The position numbers were made by a program, and so were the translations under genes. The notes under the pieces were generated by a model that was given only the letters and a program-made list of their open reading frames with translations, did not search any database and was not told the DNA's origin. Shown one piece after another: positions 25,213 to 33,065 of a stretch of 64,000 nt of DNA (positions within the stretch are counted from its first letter, which is position 1; each line of letters starts with the position of its first letter). Source of the stretch: Phaeosaccion multiseriatum (taxonomy: Eukaryota; Ochrophyta, other classes); assembly GCA_965112735.1 (NCBI GenBank), contig OZ218959.1, positions 3,286,001 to 3,350,000 of the forward strand, written 5' to 3'.

Positions 25213-26139
25213 GAAAACAGCAGCAAGGCTCTTGTGTGTTGTGTATAATTGTAATAGCCTTACACATGATTGGTGTGTCTTCCTCCCCTTCCCCTCTTGT
25301 GTGTTGTGTATAATTGTAATAGCCTTACACATGATTGGTGTGTCTTCCTCCCCTTCCCCATTGTGTATAATTGTAATAGCCTTACACATGATTGGTGTGT
25401 CTTCCTCCCCTTCCCCACCCCCCCAACCCCCCTCCCTCCTCCCTCTCTGCTTCAGCGAGGGGGACCCCCAAGGGGGCGGCGAGAGCGGGGGCGGCGAAGA
25501 AGCAAGGCCGGGAAAGGAGAGGGAAAGGGGAAGGGGAAGGGCTCAGAGAGCGAGGAGAAGAGCTCAAGGGGAGAGGAAGAGGGAGAGGGAGAGGGAGAGG
25601 GAGAGGGAGAGGGAGAAGGGGAGGGAGAGGGAGACGGAGAGGGAGAAGGAGAAGGAGAAGGAGGAGAAGGAGAGGGAGAAGGAGAAGGAGAAGGAGAGGA
25701 AGACGGAGAGGGGGCTGAAGGCTCGCGGGGTAACTTCCTCTTCTCTGTGTTCCACACATGGGCAGAGCTGCTGGTGAGGGCCGACGCCGTTCAACAAGAG
25801 GTGCGAAGAGTCAGCCCTAGAGTAGGGGTTTCGTCCTCCTCCCCCCCCCGTCCTCCCGCGATTCCGTTCATTCCTTCCTGCTGCTGCGGCCCCTTCTCTA
25901 ACCTCTCCTCCCCTCCGCTCCCCTTCTCTGACCCCCTCTCCCCTGCCCTTCCCTGACCTCCCCTCCGTTCCCCTTCCCTCCCCTTCCTTCTCATCCCCCC
26001 CCTTCCTTCCTCCTCTCCCACTTCCTCCCCCCCTCCACTTGTATCGGCCAACCACAGGAGGGCTTGCATGTGAGAAAAGCCTCAGCGGACATTACCTTGA
26101 GCAAACGAGTCGTGACGGTGAGAGAGAGAGGGAGAGAGA

Positions 26140-26170
<31 letters not shown>

Positions 26171-26171
26171 C

Positions 26172-26248
<77 letters not shown>

Positions 26249-27391
26249 CAGAAGAGAGCCCTTGCTGCCTTGGTGCTCCCCTCACCTCCTTTGCTTTCCT
26301 TCAGTCAGCCAAGTACTCGCTCTCTCCCTCTCTCTTTCTCCCTCTCTCCCTTTCTCTTTTTTTGTTCTCTCCCCCTTCCCCTCTCGTCTCTCCCTCCCTC
26401 TCCCTCTCTGCCCCTCTCTCTCATCGCCCTTGTATGCTTCCTCGCCTCTGCAGACAACCATATACTGTACCTCCTTCCCCTTCCTTCCTTTCCTTCGCCG
26501 CATGATGATCGAGTTACCTTTGTCCTCTCCCTTCCTCTCCCTCCCTCCCTCCCCCCCCCTTCCCCCCTTGGGCTTGGGCGGCAGCGCATATTCCTGGAGT
26601 GGGGCTTCCCTTCGGCACAAGTAAAGTCTCTGGTCGAAGGCTTAGGGACCGAAGAGGACACTCCTTTCACTAACGTACGTATCTGGCTGGTGGGGGGGCG
26701 AGGGGAGGGAGGGAGGGAGGAAGGGAGGTAGGGAGGGAGGGAGGGAGGGAGGGAGAGAGGGAGGGAGGGAGGGAGGGAGGGAGGGAGGGAGGAAGGGAGG
26801 GAGGGAGGGAGGGAGGGAGGGAGGGAGGGAGGGACTGAAGGAGGGAAGGAGGAAGGAAGGGAGGGAGGGAGGGAGGGAGGGAGGGAGGGAGGGAGGGAGG
26901 GAGGTAAGGAGGGAGGGAGGGAGGTAAGGAGGGAGGGAGGGAGGGAGGGAGGGAGGGAGGGAGGGAGGGAGGGAGGGAGGGAGGGAGAGAGGGAGGGAGG
27001 GAGGGAGGGAGGGAGGGAGGGAGGGAGGGAGGGAGGGAGGGAGGGAGGGAGGTAAGGAGGAAGGGAGGGAGAGGGATGAGGCTTGGGAGGGAAGGGTCGG
27101 AGGAGGTGCGTCGATAAATGGGATTTGACATTGATGCCAGAGCTAAGACACTCTCCTTCCCCTCCCATCCCCTCCCCACAGGCGGAGATGAAGTCCATCT
27201 TTCTCCGTACTCAAGACGCCTCTGTCCGTCAGCTGGAGCGTGTGGTGCGCGAAGCCGTGCAGCAACACGCTATGGACTTCTTGAGCTCTGAGGAGTGTTT
27301 ATCGGGCTTCGAGCCGCCTCTCAAGGGGAAGGAAGAGGCCGGGGGGTGGTGGGGGGGGATCAAGCAGGGACTTGCCGACCTCTTTGAGTAA
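13047..27391 (+). CDS. Copine-like C2-C2-vWA protein with large insertions (35 exons)
   Basis: Copines are Ca2+-dependent phospholipid-binding proteins. The model has 35 exons, beginning 13047-13163, 13265-13327, 13441-13488, 13529-13656 and ending 26585-26674, 27182-27391. All phases close: 1458 residues against about 550 in typical copines. C2-A carries [15 protein letters not shown] and [13 protein letters not shown] second C2-like region covers [13 protein letters not shown] to [20 protein letters not shown]. The vWA begins [10 protein letters not shown] with [20 protein letters not shown], then [10 protein letters not shown]. It resumes after about 415 inserted residues with [32 protein letters not shown] and [15 protein letters not shown], matching copine order. 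The MIDAS motif reads DYSMN. Inserted exons encode Arg/Glu-rich and PRG/SRG repeats. The least certain junctions are 13488/13529 (40-bp intron), the 13-bp exon 13841-13853, and 16490/16665. Confidence 0.72.
14293..14390. repeat. (CCCT)n array in copine-like intron
   Basis: CCTCCCTC repeats fill most of the intron between exons 14076-14201 and 14414-14541 and double as the polypyrimidine tract before the acceptor. Confidence 0.9.
14781..15022. repeat. (GGGGA)n / (GTGGA)n purine array in copine-like intron
   Basis: Pentanucleotide GGGGA with GTGGA variants starting at the donor side of the intron between exons 14702-14780 and 15161-15200. G-rich on the transcript strand, so quadruplex-capable. 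Confidence 0.88.
15798..15868 (+). repeat. 12-bp tandem repeat CATATGCCTGCC, about 6 copies
   Basis: Perfect or near-perfect 12-bp units in the intron between exons 15457-15553 and 15897-15984. Similar CCCATATGCC words occur in other introns of this window (see findings). Confidence 0.85.
16898..17062. repeat. (CACT)n array in copine-like intron
   Basis: TCAC/CACT tetranucleotides with TTAC and CCCT variants occupy almost the whole intron between exons 16665-16895 and 17065-17176. Confidence 0.9.
17600..18000. repeat. GT-rich and (TCTC/TGTC)n tracts in copine-like intron
   Basis: An imperfect GT repeat (about 17600-17765) is followed by a TCTC/TGTC pyrimidine tract (about 17848-18000) that runs into the acceptor of exon 18002-18089. 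Confidence 0.85.
19436..19616. repeat. (ACTC)n array in copine-like intron
   Basis: CACTCACT units with CTCCCTC interruptions between exons 19301-19393 and 19693-19797. Confidence 0.88.
21270..21690. repeat. (CTGT)n array in copine-like intron
   Basis: About 420 bp of CTGT with CTAT, CCTG and CCGT variants in the 738-bp intron between exons 20863-20994 and 21733-21870. Recurring ACCTGTTTATCTGTCTG blocks give a loose higher-order structure. Confidence 0.92.
22367..22617. repeat. (GACT)n array in copine-like intron
   Basis: GACT tetranucleotides with TACT and AATGACT variants between exons 21983-22345 and 22662-22840. Confidence 0.92.
22841..22990. repeat. (GT)n microsatellite with poly-G in copine-like intron
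   Basis: The donor GTGAGTGTGAGTG runs directly into GT repeats, an 18-nt G-rich run near 22878-22895, and then more GT, before exon 23155-23287. Confidence 0.88.
23288..23664 (+). repeat. ~30-bp minisatellite in copine-like intron, about 12 copies
   Basis: The unit is roughly GTGAGGCAGTGAGG, GTGTAGGGATAAGTCA, repeated with small deletions and TGAGGGTCGAGG variants. The array begins exactly at the 5' splice site of exon 23155-23287, so each unit start resembles a donor site. Confidence 0.9.
23915..24155 (+). repeat. (CCCTCA)n hexanucleotide array in copine-like intron
   Basis: About 40 CCCTCA units with TTCACC and CCCCCA variants in the intron between exons 23807-23890 and 24174-24283. Confidence 0.92.
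24318..24538 (+). repeat. 18-bp tandem repeat GTGGACTAGTCAGCGTGT, 12 copies
   Basis: Twelve essentially identical 18-bp units in the 514-bp intron between exons 24174-24283 and 24798-24819. The near-perfect identity points to recent expansion. It is open in several frames only because the unit length is a multiple of three. Confidence 0.95.
24845..25095 (+). repeat. (GGTG)n array in copine-like intron
   Basis: GGTG/GGTGGATG units follow the donor of micro-exon 24798-24819. G-rich on the transcript strand. Confidence 0.88.
25230..25416 (+). repeat. ~64-bp direct repeat, 3 copies, in copine-like intron
   Basis: Two full copies and one 5'-truncated copy of a unit holding TGTATAATTGTAATAGCC and ACACATGATTGGTGTGTC. 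The copies look identical where they overlap, so the expansion is recent. It lies just before the acceptor of exon 25456-25800. Confidence 0.93.
26118..26248. repeat. (GA)n microsatellite in copine-like intron
   Basis: GA dinucleotides with GACA interruptions starting at the donor after exon 26058-26117. Confidence 0.9.
26702..27080. repeat. (GGGA)n array in copine-like last intron
   Basis: About 380 bp of GGGA with GGAA and GTAA variants between exons 26585-26674 and 27182-27391. The same tetranucleotide also forms arrays at 35039-35279 and 51609-51738. Confidence 0.95.
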
Positions 27392-27612
27392 CGAGTGACG
27401 AGTGCCGACAGCAAGTGACGAAACAAACGAAACACAGCATAGCCGTCTCTCATTCGCAACGAAACACGCGAACCCTTTTCTACTCCGCCTTGTTTCATTT
27501 TATTTTATAATCAATTTAACTATCTACCAGTTGTTTGCTCACGACTCAGCGATGATTCACTCGTAGCGGCTGGAATCGCTCCATTTATTTTAGCTTGCTG
27601 TGGGTGGCTGTG

Positions 27613-27952
27613 TGCTCGGCCTGCTTCACTTGTGTCCAAGCAACAATGTGCGGTCCGTATTGGTTCGTGTTAACATTCCGTCATCAGCGATCCGCAGTGT
27701 TTCGTGTTAACAATCCGTCAGCGGTGGCGCTGTCCACTCCGATCCACTTCCTATGCTCCGCTGCTTGCGATAAGCCAAGGGCCGCGAATGCGTGAGTGCG
27801 TGCCTGCTGTGTTCACATCCTGTGTGCGTGTGTGCGTGCAAGCCTGGCTCCGCTTGAGCATCCGGGGTGGCTCTGCTCACAGTCACTCGTCGGTATGGGG
27901 CGCTTCCATCGATTCCTGAGTCCAGGCATCTGCGGGTCAGAGTCGGCGGGTG
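27613..27952. repeat. Segmental duplication block 1, copy A
   Basis: Similar to 31920-32204: both carry CTCGGCCTGCTTCACTT, GTCCAAGCAACAATGTG, GGCTCCGCTTGAGCATCC and CAGTCACTCGTCGGTATGGG in the same order. Copy A has extra sequence around 27660-27710. It is non-coding as far as can be seen, and together with block 2 brackets the two Not4-like genes. Confidence 0.85.
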
Positions 27953-27975
27953 CAAGCAAAGCAGATATATATTAC

Positions 27976-28253
27976 TCGGCTCCAGGCGAGGTTTCTCGGG
28001 CCCCCGATAAAGCAGAAGCCTGCGGCGGCCTGCGGCCGAAAGTAAGAAGCCTGCGGCTGGCCTGCGGCCAGAAGCCTGCAGAAAGTAGCGAGAAGCCTGC
28101 CAAGTCCCCCATTTTTCTCCCAGCCTGAGAAGCCTGAAGCCTGACCACTGGCCTGCGGCCAGAAGCCTGCGCTGGCCTGCGGCCAGAAGCCCGAAGCCTG
28201 GAGGGGGCTACGGCCCAGAAGCCTAAAGCCCGAGAAACCTCGCCTGGAGCCGA
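27976..28253. mobile_element. MITE-like element, 278 bp, 26-bp TIRs and 6-bp TSD
   Basis: The element starts TCGGCTCCAGGCGAGG (27976) and ends with the exact reverse complement (to 28253), giving 26-bp perfect terminal inverted repeats. It is flanked on both sides by TATTAC (27970-27975 and 28254-28259), a 6-bp target-site duplication. The interior has no coding capacity and is built from short AGAAGCCTGCGGCC-type direct repeats. Structure fits a non-autonomous DNA transposon; superfamily was not determined. The duplicated locus at 32.2 kb lacks the element, so insertion into copy A may be later than the duplication. Confidence 0.85.
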
Positions 28254-28254
28254 T

Positions 28255-28595
28255 ATTACTACGAAGTACACCCTTAAGTGCAAAATAAGGTTGTCTAAAA
28301 GTAACGTCTCACCGCCACATGGAACTTAGCCCCGACTCGTCAGTCCTCCCCAACGGAACAAAGTTGATACCAGCCAGGACCCTGTGTCGAATCGATCGCT
28401 CGTGTCGGGCCCGCTGGAGCGCCACGGCCAATCGCCGCCGAATGACGCAAACAGCCCTCGCATAAGCCCTCATGTCCAGATGTTCGTGCCCCCCAGCCAT
28501 GTGGGTGGCGAGTGTTTTAATAAACGTCTGGGCAGAAGGACCAAATGCGCCCTGCTGTTCCATCCCAAAAAAGATGGTACCTCATGCCTTGGGGA
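28255..28595. repeat. Dispersed repeat copy 2
   Basis: Partner of 5265-5580 (shared words listed there). It begins immediately beside the MITE right end and stops before the Not4-like upstream block. Copy 2 also reads LRAYARAVCVI-like on the minus strand as MRAYARAVCVIRRRLAV. Confidence 0.65.
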
Positions 28596-28619
28596 CATCC
28601 CTTTTTAGGGTTGAAGCTC

Positions 28620-28961
28620 GCGTGTTGGAACACTGAGATTTGCCAGCTGTGATCTCAACCGCCAAATTTTCACTGCAGCACGTGTTGTGAGCCGCTGCAG
28701 CACGAGTTGTGAGCCACAGGCAGCTCCTTGGGAGGGGGGGGGTACGGAAGAGACACAAAGAGGCGATGGCGGTTATTATAGAAGAGAAAATGGCGTCGTG
28801 GCGGCGTGCTCTCACGCTCTCCAAGGGTGGGAGAAAGGCTTGCGGCTTGCGGACGCGATCAGAAACAAAGAGCGAGGAGCGAGAGACGGGAGAGAGTTGG
28901 GGCCAAGGGAACAGCAGGGGGCGATCAGCAGCTCATCTCTCGCCTGTTGTAGCAGGCCATC
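28620..28961 (+). repeat. Segmental duplication block 2, copy A (upstream of Not4-like A)
   Basis: About 97% identical by eye to 32710-33065, including TTTTCACTGCAGCACGTG, GAGCCACAGGCAGCTCC, GGCGGTTATTATAGAAGAG and GGGGCGATCAGCAGCTC. Presumably carries promoter and 5' UTR. A partial third copy lies at about 32565-32655. An ATG at 28767 opens a frame, but it is not the frame of the RRM exons. Confidence 0.85.
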
Positions 28962-30372
28962 ATGGAGGGCAATGCGCCCTTCAGCAACCCGAACGACTAT
29001 CGGGAAACGGGGAGGGGTGTGGTTGGGCAAGCCCTTGTTGGCCAACTCAACCCACATGCAAGGATCTTGCCACACAGGTTTGTTGCGAGAAAGTTGCCAT
29101 AATATGGAGGAGAGCATTCGCCAATCGAGATCGCACAGGCAGCGCAATTCAGATCTCAACCGGCGGGCCCTTCCACCCAGCAGTCAGGCCTCCGTCCTTT
29201 CGCTCACCCGGTCCCTGCCCTCCCCTCCCCTTATTTCTCTCCTCCCCCCTGCCCCCCCCCGCTGCTGTTCCACAGATTGGCGCCATTTCCTTGGCGAGAG
29301 TGGGTGAAAACCAGGGATCGCGTCCTCGTGTTGAACCTAGTGCTCGTCAACTGCATCCCCCCCGACATGGCTGACGATGAGACGCTCAGGGCGTACTTCA
29401 AGCTGTGGGGGAACATTACCAAGATTGACATTAGGCGCCAACATGGCAGGTCGGTGGGTGCGTTCATAACGTACAGCAGCCAAGAAGAGGCGTTCCTCTG
29501 GTGAGTGAAAGTGGGGGAGAGAGAGGGGAGAGAGAGGCGGGATTTGGGTATCAGCCCGTGGGAGAGAGAGAGGGGGGGGGGGGGGGGGATTGGTTATCAG
29601 TCGGACATAGCTACAGACTTCTCTGAGTACCTAAAAGCCTAAAGGGTCCTTGTTGTGCCTCTCTTTCTCGCTTGTTCTTTCTCTTTCTTCGTATCGCAGC
29701 ATCCAAGGCGTGGCTCAGCAGCACCAGGCGGGGTTCTGTCGCTTTAAGGCGACCACAGGAGCGAGCAAGCTCTGCGACTCAGTCGAGCATGACAAGCCCT
29801 GCCACAACGCGTCGTGTCCTTTTCTCCATCAACGGACCACACCATTACTCTGCTACACAAAGGCGGAGATGGACATGGCCTTAAGGAGGGATGGCCCCCT
29901 CTTTGCATGGAAGGGTCTACTGACGACACCGTGGGTTCTCTTTGCTGCATGGGACCTACGAATGGAAATGTCGACCCCGGCGCAACTGTTGCAGGACCGG
30001 CACCAACAGCTATTCTACGGCTTTGGGCAGCCGCATCAGCAGCTGTTCTTTGAGCAGCAGCGGCGGCAGAACCAACAGTACCAGCAGTACCAGCTGTGGC
30101 AGAGTCGCCACCACCCCCAGCAGCAGCAGCAGCAGCAGCAGTACTACCACCCCCATCAGGAGCCGGAGCTGCAACCGGAGCCGGAGGGGCAGCAGCAGGC
30201 TGAGCCGCTGCGACACCGTGCGCCTGTCTCTTCCACCCCCACCTTGAGAGAGTGGAAGGAGAGCAAGTTCATGGACAGGCGCTTCGAACCGGAGAACCAC
30301 ATCCCCCCCTTGCATCCCGCGGTGGGCGAGGGACCGAGGGAGCACGTCGGCTCGAACCCGAACAGCCCGTAG
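28962..30372 (+). CDS. Not4-like RRM-CCCH RNA-binding protein, paralogue A
   Basis: Exons 28962-29077, 29276-29500 and 29700-30372, 337 residues. It resembles the RRM plus C3H1 module of CNOT4/Not4 of the CCR4-NOT complex. The RRM runs from RDRVLVLNLVLVNCIPP through LRAYFKLWGNITKIDI and GAFITYSSQEEAFLCIQGV. It is followed by a CCCH finger, C-x8-C-x4-C-x3-H (LCDSVEHDKPCHNASCPFLH), and then YTKAEMDMALRRDGPLFAWK, like the Not4 FTKEEM segment. The N-terminal RING of true Not4 is not present, so E3 activity is not expected. The tail is Gln-rich (about residues 220-290). RNA binding is inferred. The start ATG is shared with paralogue B (MEGNAP). Confidence 0.78.
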
Positions 30373-30437
30373 ACAGGCTCGATGAGCGGCTGGGGGATGG
30401 GGGGTTGGTTGGCGGTGTGCTGTGCAACTCTAGGTAA

Positions 30438-30689
30438 CATTATTGGAAGCGCTGGAAGTAGAGAAGGGCGCGAGAGGGGAGAGGGGAGAGGGGAGAGTGG
30501 CCCGAGATCAGCAGGGCGGGCAGCAGAGAGCAATTCACTGGGGCTTTTGTGTGTGCTTACAAAAGAAAGCACACACAACAAGCCCCAGCCAGTGAATTGC
30601 TCTCTGCTGCCCGCCCTGACCTCGGGCCCCTCTCCCCTCTCCCCTCTCCCCTCTCGCGCCCTTCTCTACTTCCAGCGCTTCCAATAATG
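30438..30689. repeat. Long inverted repeat, ~120-bp arms, 8-nt loop
   Basis: The left arm (30438-30558, starts CATTATTGGAAGCGCTGG) pairs with the right arm (30567-30689) with few differences. The arms hold GAGAGCAATTCACTGG and a CTCTCCCC run. It lies just 3' of Not4-like A, so it may sit in its 3' UTR and fold in the transcript. Paralogue B has no equivalent hairpin, only the flanking TTCTGTACACAC repeats (about 34400-34500). Confidence 0.85.
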
Positions 30690-31239
30690 CACTCACTCTG
30701 GCCTTTTTGTGTACTTCTGTACACACGCAGAGAGGGGAGATTTTCGATGTGTGCGTACTGGCTGTGCTGTGCTGTACTGTACACACACGCAGAGAGGAGT
30801 AGGCAAGTAATTCACTCTGTCTAACTTCTGTACACACAGCAGAGAGGAGAGTTGTGTGTGTGCGTACTGTACTGTCCACACACGCAGAGGGAAGAGTCGT
30901 TCAAGAGGGATGAAGACACAAGGATTGGTTTGTGTCTTGTAATGGGGATGGGGAGGGGGGGGTTGGGCGAAGGGTGTGTGATCCTGGCTGTGAGATGGGG
31001 GCCAAGTACACGTTTATTTACTCCCACCCCACTCCTTGCCGCGGAAGTAAAGTGTGTAGCGAAGGGTTATGATCTTTTCATAAACGACCTAATAAAGTAT
31101 ACATGTATCTCGAGAAAAAGATCAGAGGCGGGGGGCTGCAGTGCCACCATACAAGACGTAAAGCAGGGAGATGGGGATAACGATGGGTGTGTGCGTGCGT
31201 GTGTGCGTGCGTGTGTGCGTGCGTGCGTGCGTACGTGTC

Positions 31240-31570
31240 TCTCCTCTTCTCCTTCTCCGCGTACTCCCTGGTGATGGAGTCGCTGCCGCTGTACCTCGAT
31301 GCCCTCCTGGGGGGCTGAGGGAGGCTGCTGTGTCGGTTTCGAGATCCGACGACGACGACGACGACGACGACAAGGACGAGGACGATGAAGGCGGCGTGAG
31401 GACCAATCGTGAGCGTGAGGAGAGTGATGCAGACGACGCCCCCGTGGCCGTCGCAAGTCTTCAGGAGCTGTGCAGCAGCGAAGGGCAGACAGACAGCTCT
31501 TCCTGAGCAAGCGCGCGAAGGACACCTGGAAGGCAGTCTATGGCAAGATGTTGCGCAGAAACCTCCGCCA
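31240..31570 (+). pseudogene. Unassigned coding-like patch
   Basis: Plus-strand frames give hydrophobic FSFSAYSLVMESLPLYLDAL (about 31245-31305), a run of Asp codons (about 31350-31400), and LFLSKRAKDTWKAVYGKML (about 31500-31560) directly after an ACAG that could be a 3' splice site. The frames are not joined by an obvious intron and end at stops. This may be a gene relic or a chance open frame; no family is claimed. Confidence 0.2.
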
Positions 31571-31919
31571 CTGTTGGAGATGACCTGCGTTTGCCTCTCA
31601 AGAGCCCCCAGCTGGCGACGACGACGACGACGACGCACGGAGGAGGAGGAGCGGAGGTAGTCGCAGCGGGCACGGCAGGAGACGCCTCCTGTGTACAAGG
31701 GGCTTGGGAGAGGCTATTACGGTGGAAGCAAGCAAGCACCCCCAGCCCCTTCCCTCTTGGGATGACTCTTTACACGCGTATTTCTATTGATGCTTTCCCT
31801 GCTCTCACCCCTCGTTCAACACTCTTCGATGAGGAAGGGCTTCGTGTCCTTGTAAGACGACACGCGTTCACAGGAGTGACGTTGTCAGAGCTCTGCGCTG
31901 CTCTGCCCTGAACCTCGCT

Positions 31920-32204
31920 CGCTCGGCCTGCTTCACTTCTGTCCAAGCAACAATGTGGTCCGCATTGTTTCATGTAAAGACACCGTCAGCGGCGGCGCTG
32001 TCCGACTCCGATCCCGCTGCCGATGCTGTGTGGCTTGCGATGCGCCAAGGGCCGCGTGTGCGTGCGTGTGTGCGTGTGTGCGTGCGAGCTTGGCTCCGCT
32101 TGAGCATCCGGGGTGGCTCTGCTCACAGTCACTCGTCGGTATGGGGCGCTTCCATCGATACCTGAGTCCGGGAATCTGCGGGTCGGAGTCGGCGGCAGCA
32201 AGTG
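31920..32204. repeat. Segmental duplication block 1, copy B
   Basis: Partner of 27613-27952. It lacks the downstream MITE and dispersed repeat present after copy A. Confidence 0.85.
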
Positions 32205-32709
32205 TCCAGAGCCCAAGAGGAGTATAATGTGCGTATAATATAATACTGGTTAGGAAAAGGGGGTACTTGCAAATCGAAAGTGAGAGAGGCAGTACCGCCC
32301 CCCTGGCGGTTTCGCGCACACTCCAACTCAACTGGATTTCCAGTCCCTCGACTCGTCTCTCCGACTCGCCCCCGCCCCCCTACGCTTCCCTACCTACATC
32401 CCCAACCCCGAGTTCTTACCTGCCCGTGCCCCTTTGACTCCAGAACATGGCCCCCATGTTCCCACACTCCCCACTGTTACAATCTCCCCCTCCCGCGCCA
32501 GCATCTCCGACACCAAATCGGACTCATCCAAGTTCTCCACCTCCCTTCCGCTTGAATAGAACAGAAATGGCGTCGTGGCGGTGGGAGAAAGGCTTGCGGC
32601 TTGAGGACGAGATCAGAAACACGGGGGAGAGTTGGGGCCAAGGGGATATCCACAAGGATCCCACAAGGGTCACCTTGGGCCTTGGGTGGCCCTTAAGTGC
32701 CATCTATGG

Positions 32710-33065
32710 TTGGGTGTTGAAGCTCGCGTGGTGGAATACGCAGATTTGCCAGCTGTGATCTCAACCGCCAAATTTTCACTGCAGCACGTGTTGTGAGCCG
32801 CTGCAGCACGAGTTGTGAGCCACAGGCAGCTCCTTGGGAGGGGGGGTACGGAAGAGACACAAAGAGACGATGGCGGTTATTATAGAAGAGAAAATGGCGT
32901 CGTGGCGGCGTGCTCTCACGCTCTCCAAGGGTGGGAGAAAGGCTTGCGGCTTGCGGACGCGATCAGAAACAAAGAGCGAGCAGCGAGAGACGGGGGAGAG
33001 TTGGGGCCAAGGGAACAGCAGGGGGCGATCAGCAGCTCATCTCTCGCCTGTTGTGACAGGCAACG
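32710..33065 (+). repeat. Segmental duplication block 2, copy B (upstream of Not4-like B)
   Basis: Nearly identical to 28620-28961. The high identity of this non-coding block contrasts with the divergence of the coding exons that follow. Confidence 0.85.

Larger units (their letters stand above)
30373..33065. other. Region between the Not4-like paralogues
   Basis: 2.7 kb with no well-supported gene. It holds a 120-bp-arm hairpin (30438-30689), related short repeats with TTCTGTACACAC and GCAGAGAGG (about 30700-30900), a GTGC-rich stretch (31185-31235), segmental block 1 copy B (31920-32204) and a partial third copy of block 2. Two plus-strand stretches look coding-like but are unassigned: AYSLVMESLPLYLDAL near 31260 and SKRAKDTWKAVYGKMLRRN near 31505-31565. 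They could be a decayed or very divergent gene. Confidence 0.5.

Noticed and set aside
25133-25216. Possible extra copine-like exon encoding poly-Ala from a CAG run
   Set aside because: Reading phases close without it (24819 joins 25456 directly) and it has no clear donor; kept as intron.
24288-25313. 341-residue open frame with VWTSQR repeats
   Set aside because: Caused by an 18-bp repeat (a multiple of three) inside an intron.
28767-29374. ATG upstream of Not4-like A opening a 200-residue frame
   Set aside because: The frame reads through intron 1 out of phase with the RRM exons; the MEGNAP start with spliced phase fits both paralogues.
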